Shown here: one piece after another, positions 1-6,518 of the stretch
How positions within the stretch are numbered: the first letter of the stretch is position 1
Layout: every line of letters begins with the position of its first letter
Assembly (NCBI GenBank): GCA_041581055.1
Contig: JBFGCT010000037.1
Span: forward strand, 1-26,605
Reading direction: 5' to 3'
Length of the DNA: 26,605 nt
DNA from: JBFGCT01 sp041581055
Lineage (GTDB): Bacteria; Actinomycetota; Acidimicrobiia; Acidimicrobiales; Ilumatobacteraceae
Translations under genes and position numbers: made by a program
Notes under the pieces: model-generated
Seen by the model: the letters and a program-made list of their open reading frames with translations, nothing else
Told to the model about the DNA's origin: nothing
Databases searched by the model: none

Positions 1-1
1 C

Positions 2-262
2 GAGGCCGGCGACGCGGTGGAGTCCGGGTCGGCAGAAACGGTCGAGGCCGGCGACGCGGTGGAGTCCGGGTCGGCAGAAACGGTCGAGGCCGGCGACGCG
101 GTGGAGTCCGGGTCCGCCGACACGGTCGAGGCCGGCGACGCGGTGGAGTCCGGGTCGGAACCGCCGGTCGGGGCCGGCGACGCGGTGGAGTCTGGGTCGG
201 CCGACACGGTCGAGGCCGGCGACGCGGTGGAGTCCGGGTCGGAACCGCCGGTCGAGGCCGCC
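2..262 (+). repeat. 42-bp minisatellite, about six in-frame copies
   Basis: A 42-bp unit coding EAGDAVESGSAETV recurs six times in phase with the reading frame. The last residues of the unit alternate between AETV, ADTV and EPPV. The array lies in the predicted cytoplasmic linker of the PASTA protein and runs off the left edge, so the true copy number is unknown. Confidence 0.95.
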
Positions 263-1555
263 GCCGCCGTCGGGGCTCCTGGCGGGCCGTACGCCGACGA
301 GGCCGCCGGCCCCGCCCAACGAGGGTCGGCCGCGCCAACGCCCCTCCGGCCGGCCGAGGAGGCCGTTGAGTCTGCCGGCGCGCCATCGCCGGACGACCAG
401 GTCGACGCCGCCGGCGCGGCCGAAATCGGGGCGCTGATCGTGCTGGCCGACGTCGCCGATCCACCGACCGGGGCGGTGCAGGTGGGGACCGGCGCCGCGG
501 CCTCGCCACCGTCGACGGCCGATCCCGTCCCGGCGGGCCCACCGGTGTACGAGCCCACGGCGCGGATGCCGGCCACCCCGGCCACCCCGGCCGACACGCC
601 CGACACGCCGGCGGTCTACGACGACGAGCGGGCGAGGCGTCCGATCGGCAAGATCATCCTGCTCACACTGATCGTGCTGGCCGGCCTCGCCGCCTTGTCG
701 TATGCCGGCTGGCTGCTGTTGCGGACGAAGTCGTTCGAGGTGCCGGTACTCGCTGGCGCCAACCAGGAGGTCGCGCTGAACGAGGTCGCCGGCAACGGTT
801 GGCTGATCTCCATCGAGCGGGAGCGCAACGACGACGAGCCGACGATCGACAACGTGATCCGGACCGTTCCGGGCCCCGGCGTCAAGCTCGACGAGGGGGC
901 CGAGTTCCTGATCGTCGTCAGCGACGGCCCGGAGTTGCGGACGCTGCCCGAGATCGCCGGTCAGCCGCTCGCCGACGCCGAGGCGGCCCTGCGCGAATTG
1001 CGGCTCAACCCGGTCGTCGAGGGGCGGGTGTTCTCCGAGACCGTTCCCGTCGACGCCGTCGTGTCGTGGCACGTCCAGGGGGACGATTCGGCGGCCGCCG
1101 GTTCCCAGGTGTTGCCCGACACGACGATCTTGCTGACCGTCTCCGACGGTCCGGCCCCGCGCCCGGCCCCCGCGCTGGCGGGCCTGCTGGTCGACCAGGC
1201 GACGACCGAGGTCGAATCGCTGCAGCTGGTCATCGCCCGCGGCGACGACGTCTTCAGCGACGCGGTGCCGGTTGGAGTCGTCGTGAGTCAGGAGCCGGCG
1301 TCGGGCACGCTCGTGCCGCGCGGGGGGACCGTCACCATCCAGGTCTCCAAGGGCCCCGACGTCGTCCCGATCCCGGATCTGAACGGGTTGAGCTACTCCG
1401 ACGCGGAGGTGCTGCTGCGCGAGACGGGCTTCGCGATCGGAAACCTGCTGGGCACGACCGAGGGCACGTTCGTGTCGATGACGATCGAGGGCCAGTCCGT
1501 CGATGTCGGCCAACTCTTCCGCCGCGGCACGGTGGTCGACCTGATCTTCCTGTAA
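2..1555 (+). CDS. PASTA-domain membrane protein, probable C-terminal part of a PknB-type Ser/Thr kinase (5' partial)
   Basis: The reading frame is open to the left edge of the window, so the start is outside; the GTG at 17 lies inside a repeat and is unlikely to be the real start. Numbering from base 2, residues 1-84 are six copies of a 14-residue acidic repeat (EAGDAVESGSAETV and variants). An Ala/Pro-rich linker follows, then one membrane helix at about 218-238, then four PASTA-like domains at about 244-310, 311-385, 386-452 and 453-518, each ending near a V-S-D/K-G-P type motif except the last. This is the layout of the outer part of PknB/StkP kinases, whose PASTA domains bind muropeptides or lipid II outside the cell. 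No kinase motif is visible because the upstream part is missing, so a kinase-less PASTA protein remains possible. Confidence 0.85.
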   Translation, partial: EAGDAVESGSAETVEAGDAVESGSAETVEAGDAVESGSADTVEAGDAVESGSEPPVGAGDAVESGSADTVEAGDAVESGSEPPVEAAAAVGAPGGPYADEAAGPAQRGSAAPTPLRPAEEAVESAGAPSPDDQVDAAGAAEIGALIVLADVADPPTGAVQVGTGAAASPPSTADPVPAGPPVYEPTARMPATPATPADTPDTPAVYDDERARRPIGKIILLTLIVLAGLAALSYAGWLLLRTKSFEVPVLAGANQEVALNEVAGNGWLISIERERNDDEPTIDNVIRTVPGPGVKLDEGAEFLIVVSDGPELRTLPEIAGQPLADAEAALRELRLNPVVEGRVFSETVPVDAVVSWHVQGDDSAAAGSQVLPDTTILLTVSDGPAPRPAPALAGLLVDQATTEVESLQLVIARGDDVFSDAVPVGVVVSQEPASGTLVPRGGTVTIQVSKGPDVVPIPDLNGLSYSDAEVLLRETGFAIGNLLGTTEGTFVSMTIEGQSVDVGQLFRRGTVVDLIFL

Positions 1556-1586
1556 TCCGCCCGCCGCTCCACGCCCCACCACCGGG

Positions 1587-1724
1587 TTTGTGTGACCGAA
1601 TATGTCGACCCCGGACGTTTTCGGTCACACAAACGAAGGGGCGCGGGGTTTGTGTGACCGAATATGTCGACCCCGGACGTTTTCGGTCACACAAACGAAG
1701 GGGCGCGGGGTTTGCGTGACCGAC
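1587..1724. repeat. Tandem 62-bp palindromic repeat (two full copies and a degenerate third half)
   Basis: The unit starts at 1587 and repeats exactly at 1649; a decayed first arm (TTTGCGTGACCGAC) begins at 1711, keeping the 62-bp period. Each unit holds a 47-nt near-perfect palindrome (1587-1633 and 1649-1695): a 14-bp stem TTTGTGTGACCGAA / TTCGGTCACACAAA, one T-T mismatch, a further 5 bp with one G-T pair, and a 7-nt loop. The arms are joined by a 15-nt spacer. No T-tract follows on either strand. The repeat sits 31 bp after the PASTA stop codon. It could act as a terminator or be a REP-like mobile palindrome. Confidence 0.9.
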
Positions 1725-1794
1725 CTGGACGATCGCTACGGTGCTGGGGGCGGCCCGGGCAGCGGCGTCCGGCGGCCGAACGAAAGGAACCTCC

Positions 1795-2682
1795 ATGGGC
1801 TCGCTCGACGGACGCGTCGCCATCATCACCGGCGCCGGCCGCGGGATCGGGCGCGAACACGCGCTGTTCTTCGCCGCCGAGGGGGCGCGGGTCGTGGTCA
1901 ACGACCTCGGGGCGGCCAACGACGGGGCCGGGAGCGATGTCGCGCCCGCCGAGGAGGTCGCCGCCGAGATCCGGGCCGGCGGCGGCGAGGCGATCGCCAA
2001 CTCCGACGACGTCGCCGACTGGCAGGGCGCGCAGCGGCTCATGAGCGAGACGATCGAGGTGTTCGGCGACCTCGACGTCCTGGTCAACAATGCCGGCATC
2101 CTGCGTGACCGGGCGATCGTCAACATGACCGAGCAGGAGTGGGACACGGTGGTCGCCGTCCATCTGAAGGGTCATTTCGCCCCGACGCGGTGGGCCGCCG
2201 CGTACTGGCGCGACGAGTTCAAGGCGGGGCGGGGCAAACGACGCAATCTCGTCCACACGTCGAGCACGTCGGGCCTGTTCGCCAACCCTGGCCAGTCGAA
2301 CTACGGCGCCGCGAAATCGGCGATCGCGACGTTCAGCCAGATCGCGGCGAAGGAGTTGGCGCGCTACGACGTCGTGTCGAACTGCATCGCCCCCGGCGCC
2401 CGCACGCGGCTCACCATGGCGTCGCCGGGCCTCGAGCAGATCATGGCGCCCCGCGAGGAGCGCTTCGACGAGTGGGATCCGGCCAACGTCGCCCCGCTCG
2501 TGGCGTATCTCTCGACGGCGACATGCCGGGTGACCGGGGGGACGTTCTTCGTGCAGGGCGGCGTCGTCAAGCGCGTGGAGTCGTGGCGGATGGGCCAGAC
2601 GTTCGAGCAGCACGGCGCCTGGTCGGTCGAGGCGCTGGCCGAGGCGCTGGCGCAGCCGCCCGCTGGCACGACGCCCGGCTGA
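1795..2682 (+). CDS. SDR-family dehydrogenase, MFE-2 / (3R)-hydroxyacyl-CoA dehydrogenase-like
   Basis: This is a 295-residue classical short-chain dehydrogenase. Visible motifs are the cofactor loop TGAGRGIG, the adenine-side segment VVVNDLG, the NNAG motif, a catalytic Ser in SSTSG, and YGAAK. The sequences VVNDLG and VNNAGILRDR and the late VAPLVAYLS match the dehydrogenase half of peroxisomal multifunctional enzyme type 2 (HSD17B4), which oxidises (3R)-hydroxyacyl-CoA in beta-oxidation or steroid side-chain breakdown. The ATG at 1795 is chosen because AAAGGA lies just upstream at 1783-1788; the frame is open further upstream without a better start. The substrate is inferred from family resemblance only. 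Confidence 0.88.
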   Translation: MGSLDGRVAIITGAGRGIGREHALFFAAEGARVVVNDLGAANDGAGSDVAPAEEVAAEIRAGGGEAIANSDDVADWQGAQRLMSETIEVFGDLDVLVNNAGILRDRAIVNMTEQEWDTVVAVHLKGHFAPTRWAAAYWRDEFKAGRGKRRNLVHTSSTSGLFANPGQSNYGAAKSAIATFSQIAAKELARYDVVSNCIAPGARTRLTMASPGLEQIMAPREERFDEWDPANVAPLVAYLSTATCRVTGGTFFVQGGVVKRVESWRMGQTFEQHGAWSVEALAEALAQPPAGTTPG

Positions 2683-2705
2683 CCGGTGTCGCGCCCCCCG
2701 CCCGA

Positions 2706-2797
2706 CGTTCTGGCGTTCTGGCGTTCTGGCGGTCCGGGCGGTTCTGACGTTCTGGCGGTCCGGGCGGTCGGCGCGGTCCGGGCGGTCGGCGCGGTCA
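2706..2797. repeat. Degenerate 8-9 bp tandem repeat between convergent genes
   Basis: The spacer between the dehydrogenase and the SCP-2 gene is made of GTTCTGGCG-like units (TTCTGGCG three times in a row), grading into GTCCGGGCG and GTCGGCGCG units. It reaches the stop codon of the SCP-2 gene. It looks like slipped-strand expansion. No clear hairpin terminator is seen, although both genes must end here. Confidence 0.8.
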
Positions 2798-3205
2798 CTC
2801 GGCGGTGATCGCCTGGACCTCCGCGGCCAGCTTCTCGCTGAACTCGTTGCTGGGCATCGCGGTCTGCATCGCGAGCATCTGCATCATGTCTCCCTGGACC
2901 TTGATCTTGCCGGCCATGAACGCCTGCATCGCAACCGCCTGGTCCTGGAAGACGAACAGCGCCTTGGCCGTGTCGTAGTCGGTCGTGATCGTCGTCGGCG
3001 CGTCGTCGAGCGCGCCGAGCTCCAGCACGAACGAGCCGGACGACGTGTCGATGTGGCAGCGCACCTCGCCGTCACCGAACGGCACGTCGGTGATCGCCAG
3101 GTTGATGCTGATCGGGGCGGTGACCTCCGGAACCTCGTCGGCGTACTTCTCACGGATCTCTCGGGCGGCGGACATCCAGTCGTCGGACAGGAAGGGGTGC
3201 GTCAT
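2795..3205 (-). CDS. SCP-2 sterol-transfer-family protein
   Basis: This 136-residue protein matches a single SCP-2 domain: an amphipathic N-terminal helix, a beta-sheet with VRCHIDTSSGSFVLELG, a TTITTDYDTAKALF segment, and the family hallmark AFMAGKIKVQGDMMQML near the C-terminus. SCP-2 domains bind acyl-CoA, fatty acids or sterols in a hydrophobic tunnel. The gene converges on an MFE-2-type dehydrogenase, which suggests a lipid or sterol oxidation context. It starts at an ATG, and only 58 bp separate it from the upstream enolase-family gene on the same strand, so it may be the last gene of that transcript. Confidence 0.88.
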   Translation of the reverse strand: MTHPFLSDDWMSAAREIREKYADEVPEVTAPISINLAITDVPFGDGEVRCHIDTSSGSFVLELGALDDAPTTITTDYDTAKALFVFQDQAVAMQAFMAGKIKVQGDMMQMLAMQTAMPSNEFSEKLAAEVQAITAE

Positions 3206-3263
3206 ATGGGCCGTGACTGTAGCAACGGCGCCGAGAATCGAGCCGACCGCCCCGCGCCGTCGT

Positions 3264-4400
3264 TCAGCCGGGGGGCGTGATGAGCTCGGCGGCGGTGGTC
3301 AGCGTGTCGACGAAGCGCTGGTCGAGCCCGAACCCGAGCCCGGGGGTGGTCGGCACCGTGACGTGCCCGTCGTCGATCGTGATCGGCTCGGTCACGATGT
3401 CCTGCGCGTAGAAGCGGGTCGACGCGCTGATGTCGCCGGGCAGCGTGAATCCGGGCAGCGCGGCCAGCGCGGCGTTGGCCGCCCGACCGATGCCCGTCTC
3501 CAGCATGCCCCCGCACCACACCGGGACGCCCTTGGCGACGCAGAGGTCGTGGATGCGGACCGCCTCGAGATAGCCGCCGACCCGCCCGGGTTTGATGTTC
3601 GCGATCTCACAGGCGCCGAGCTCGATCGCGTCGGCCGTGGTCGCCGCCGAGACCAGCGACTCGTCCAGGCAGATCGGCGTGTCGACCTCGGCGGCGAGCT
3701 GCGCGTGGCCGAGGATGTCCTCCTCGGCCAGCGGCTGCTCGATCAGCAGCATGTCGAACTGGTCGAGCCGCCGCAGGTGGGCGCCGTCGGTCCGGCGGTA
3801 CGCGGTGTTCGCGTCGACCTGCAGCGCGGTGTCGGGGCCGATCAGCTCGCGCACCGCGGCGACGTGGTCGATGTCGGCCCCCGGCTCGATCTTGAGCTTG
3901 ATCCGGACGTAGCCGTCGTCGACGTAGCCCTGCACGGTGGCCAGCAGCTCATCGACGGTGTCGTGGATGCCGACGCTGACGCCGCTCGGGATGCGGCTGG
4001 CGGTGGCGCCGAGGAAGTCGGCGAACGAGCGGCCCTCGGCCCGCAGCTGCGCGTCGAGGAACGCCATCTCGAGCGCGCCCTTGGCCATCGGGTGGCCGTG
4101 CATCTTGGCGAGGCGCGGGGCGACGTCGGCCACGTCGATCGGGCCGGCGGCGAACAGCCGGGGAAGCAGGTGATGGACGATGACGTGCTGCGCGCCGTCG
4201 ACGTACTCGGGGGAGTAGCTCGGCTCGCCGAGCGCCACGCACTCCCCCCAGCCCTCGGCCTCGGTCCCGTCGTCGGCGCGCAGCTCGAACCGGACGAGGA
4301 GGATGTCGCGCGCCGTCTGCGAGCCGAAGCTCGTGCGGAACGGCGCGACCAACGGCATGGCGATGCGCCGCAGCTCGACGGCGTTCAGCGCGTAGTTCAC
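3264..4400 (-). CDS. menC: o-Succinylbenzoate synthase / N-succinylamino acid racemase (enolase superfamily)
   Basis: The 378-residue protein has the enolase-superfamily capping domain and TIM barrel. Catalytic residues are in place: K168 and K170 (KLK), metal ligands D196 (QVDAN), E221 (IEQPL) and D246 (CLDES), and K270 (NIKPGRVGG). The spacing fits the NSAR/OSBS branch. OSBS dehydrates SHCHC to o-succinylbenzoate in menaquinone synthesis; many members of this branch also racemise N-succinylamino acids. No other men gene lies in the window. The start codon overlaps the stop of a GNAT gene by 4 bp. In some bacteria an NSAR is paired with a GNAT N-succinyltransferase for converting D- to L-amino acids, so the symbol menC is tentative. 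Confidence 0.87.
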   Translation of the reverse strand: MNYALNAVELRRIAMPLVAPFRTSFGSQTARDILLVRFELRADDGTEAEGWGECVALGEPSYSPEYVDGAQHVIVHHLLPRLFAAGPIDVADVAPRLAKMHGHPMAKGALEMAFLDAQLRAEGRSFADFLGATASRIPSGVSVGIHDTVDELLATVQGYVDDGYVRIKLKIEPGADIDHVAAVRELIGPDTALQVDANTAYRRTDGAHLRRLDQFDMLLIEQPLAEEDILGHAQLAAEVDTPICLDESLVSAATTADAIELGACEIANIKPGRVGGYLEAVRIHDLCVAKGVPVWCGGMLETGIGRAANAALAALPGFTLPGDISASTRFYAQDIVTEPITIDDGHVTVPTTPGLGFGLDQRFVDTLTTAAELITPPG

Positions 4401-5194
4401 GCGGGACCGATCACGTACTCGCCGTCGCGGGTGAAGCCGACGACGGGCCGGCCCGCGGCGATGGCTGCGGACAGCGCGGCGCGGGTGGCGGCCCGCCAGC
4501 GGGCGACCGCGGCCGGGTCGGTGCGGCGGAGGGTCACGATGTCATCCGGGGTCGGGATCAGCTCGGCGCCGACGACGCCGGTTCCGTCGCGCACGTCACC
4601 GCCCGTCGCCGACGGCACATGCCACGCGACGAGCAGCCGGTCGGACTCGTCGCCGGCGTTGATCGCGTCGGTCATCACGCCGTAGAACGACTCGAGGTAG
4701 CCGTGCGTCTCGACACCGAGCACGGCGATGTTGAACCACGCGTTGCGGCGGACGAGCGGGTCGAACGTCCAGACGATCCAGTCGATCCCGCGCTCGGCGG
4801 CCCACGCCCGCTGGTGCAGCTTCATCGACCGGCCGAGGCCCGCGTGCCTGACGCCCGGCAGGATGCCGGTCACGTGGCTGTGCAGCGCCGGCTGATCGCG
4901 ATGCCGGGCGAGGATGCCGACCGACGCGCCGAGGATCAGGTCGCCGTCGTCGCCGCCGGTGTCGAATGCCGCGGTGACGTAGCCGCCCGAGTGGCTGATC
5001 GCCATCATCATCTCCAGACGGACGAGCTCGGTCGGCGACCCCCAGACCTGCTTGAACAGCTCGACGGCCCCGACCATCTCGTCGGCGGTCGAGAGCGCGC
5101 GGATCTCGATGCTCGAATGCAGGGTCACGCCGCGCAGGACCACCGAGGTGTCGGGCCGGGATCCCTCGGGGACCGGTGGTTCGATCGTGCTCAT
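4397..5194 (-). CDS. GNAT-superfamily acyltransferase (COG3375-like)
   Basis: A 265-residue protein with the acyl-CoA-binding loop VRHAGLGRSMK at about 115-125, and WTFDPLVRRNAWFNI at about 142-156, which is typical of the predicted acetyltransferases grouped as COG3375. It is longer than a minimal GNAT domain. The ATG at 5194 overlaps the stop of the upstream membrane-protein gene, and its own stop overlaps the OSBS/NSAR start, so the three genes are probably translationally coupled. By context it may acylate (perhaps succinylate) an amino acid for the neighbouring racemase, but the acyl donor cannot be read from the sequence. Confidence 0.85.
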   Translation of the reverse strand: MSTIEPPVPEGSRPDTSVVLRGVTLHSSIEIRALSTADEMVGAVELFKQVWGSPTELVRLEMMMAISHSGGYVTAAFDTGGDDGDLILGASVGILARHRDQPALHSHVTGILPGVRHAGLGRSMKLHQRAWAAERGIDWIVWTFDPLVRRNAWFNIAVLGVETHGYLESFYGVMTDAINAGDESDRLLVAWHVPSATGGDVRDGTGVVGAELIPTPDDIVTLRRTDPAAVARWRAATRAALSAAIAAGRPVVGFTRDGEYVIGPA

Positions 5195-6417
5195 GCAACC
5201 CCGTCGTCGATGGTTTCGCCGATGTTCGCAGCGGGCGCGAGTCGGGCCCGCTCGACACGGTACGCCGTCCTGACCGCCAGAGCCTGGCGGATCTGCGGCT
5301 CGACCCGATCGGAGATCTCCTCGCGGTACGTCGCGTCGGTCGTCAGCAGCACCGTGAAGTACATCCCGCTGAACGCGCCGAGGAAGATCGACACCCGCAG
5401 CAGCGGCTCGGTCAGCAGCAGCTCCCGGTCGCCGAGCGAACCGGTCGCCAACACGTTGATCTCGTCGGTTCGCAGCCAGCCCTCGATCGTGGCCGCCTCC
5501 ATCGTGAAGAAGCCGAACAGCACGAACAACGAGGTGAGCCCGATGACGACGAGCGCGATCTGCAGCGCCTGTCCGAACAGCACCATCAGCCCGATGTTCA
5601 GCCGGGCGCCGAGCGTCAGCGAGGCGCCGGGGGCGCCGTCGGCCGGCAAGGCGATGTCTGCCGCCGGCGTGTCGCGCACGTGCTGCTCGACGTCGTCCCA
5701 CGAGTCGAACGAGCTCATGCTGGCGATGAACTGCGGGATGCGGCTGACGGCGAACGCCCCGGCGAGCACGAAGAACGCGCCGATCACCAGGAAGTACGCG
5801 AGCCCCTCGAGCCCGCCGGCGAGCTCCCAGACCTCGGCGTTGATGAACAGGAACGTGTTGAAGATCAGCAGCAGCGGCAGCGCCTTGGCGAGCAACGTCG
5901 TCAGCTCGGAGAGCTGGCTGAATCCGGCACGGACCCCCCAGCGGAGCAACGGCCCGACCCCGTACGCCGACCAGACGTAGATCACCGCCAGCAGGGCGAT
6001 CGCCAGCAGGAGCGACTCCAACGCGTCGCGGGCTTGGCCGAAGGCGAGTGCGGCCAGGGCCGGGCCGATCAGGAACACCGCCAGCTCCGGGGCGTCGATG
6101 TCGCGCGGTCTGGCGAACAGCGGCCGGTGGCGCAGACGGTTCGAGATCGCCCAGGCGGCGACCCCGATCCCCACGCCGATGATCGCCCCGAGGACGTTCT
6201 GGGCGAGCGACCAGTCCCGGAGGTTGATCGCGTTCAGGCAGAGCAACAGGTAGGCGGCGATCAGGAGGCGCAGGGCGCGGGTCCAGGTGTCGAGCGGCGA
6301 GCCCTCGACGTCGGACTCGATGAAGTTCGGCACCCCATGGTCGACGAACCATCGCTCGATGTCGCGGATCGTCGCAGCCGACGACCCGCCGGCGCTCCCA
6401 TCGCCCGGCGTGGTCAT
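5191..6417 (-). CDS. Polytopic membrane protein of unknown function
   Basis: The 408-residue protein has about eight hydrophobic helices, including LLIAAYLLLCLNAINL, AIIGVGIGVAAWAIS, a long paired segment around LLLAIALLAVIYVWSAYG, and PLLLIFNTFLFINAEVW. Soluble termini and one soluble loop (about 235-270) are acidic. I do not recognise a transporter or enzyme motif. It is first in a three-gene operon with the GNAT and OSBS/NSAR genes (4-bp overlap). The ATG at 6417 is preceded by TACCGT at 6425-6430 with a 7-nt gap, which fits a leaderless -10 element. It is divergent from serA. Confidence 0.8.
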   Translation of the reverse strand: MTTPGDGSAGGSSAATIRDIERWFVDHGVPNFIESDVEGSPLDTWTRALRLLIAAYLLLCLNAINLRDWSLAQNVLGAIIGVGIGVAAWAISNRLRHRPLFARPRDIDAPELAVFLIGPALAALAFGQARDALESLLLAIALLAVIYVWSAYGVGPLLRWGVRAGFSQLSELTTLLAKALPLLLIFNTFLFINAEVWELAGGLEGLAYFLVIGAFFVLAGAFAVSRIPQFIASMSSFDSWDDVEQHVRDTPAADIALPADGAPGASLTLGARLNIGLMVLFGQALQIALVVIGLTSLFVLFGFFTMEAATIEGWLRTDEINVLATGSLGDRELLLTEPLLRVSIFLGAFSGMYFTVLLTTDATYREEISDRVEPQIRQALAVRTAYRVERARLAPAANIGETIDDGVA

Positions 6418-6424
6418 GCCGCCG

Positions 6425-6430
6425 ACGGTA
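6425..6430 (-). promoter_or_regulatory. Possible -10 element for a leaderless transcript of the membrane-protein operon
   Basis: TACCGT on the minus strand ends 7 nt before the ATG at 6417. That would place transcription start at or next to the start codon. No Shine-Dalgarno sequence is seen before this ATG. No well-spaced -35 is evident. Confidence 0.35.
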
Positions 6431-6486
6431 GTGCGCCCCGCCCCGGATGAACGGTTCGTCAAAGCTTGCCGGGGGTCGTGGAACCC

Positions 6487-6518
6487 GGAGGTGATTGACG
6501 ATAGGCATGGGTGCCTAT
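6487..6518 (+). promoter_or_regulatory. Strong Shine-Dalgarno followed by a start-codon hairpin before serA
   Basis: GGAGGTGA (6487-6494) is a near-ideal anti-SD match but lies 16 nt from the GTG at 6511 and 22 nt from the ATG at 6517, both too far. Between them lies a perfect inverted repeat ATAGGCA / TGCCTAT (6501-6507 and 6512-6518) with a 4-nt loop. Folding would bring the SD within working distance of the start but pairs the first two bases of the ATG. The nearest in-frame stop upstream is TAG at 6502. Confidence 0.6.

Noticed and set aside
1587..1695. CRP-like TGTGA...TCACA half-sites in the 62-bp repeat
   Set aside because: The half-sites are far too widely spaced for a CRP/FNR site; the hairpin explains the symmetry.
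1587..1724. CRISPR-like array
   Set aside because: There are only two full units, the spacing is part of the repeat and not variable spacers, and no cas gene is present.
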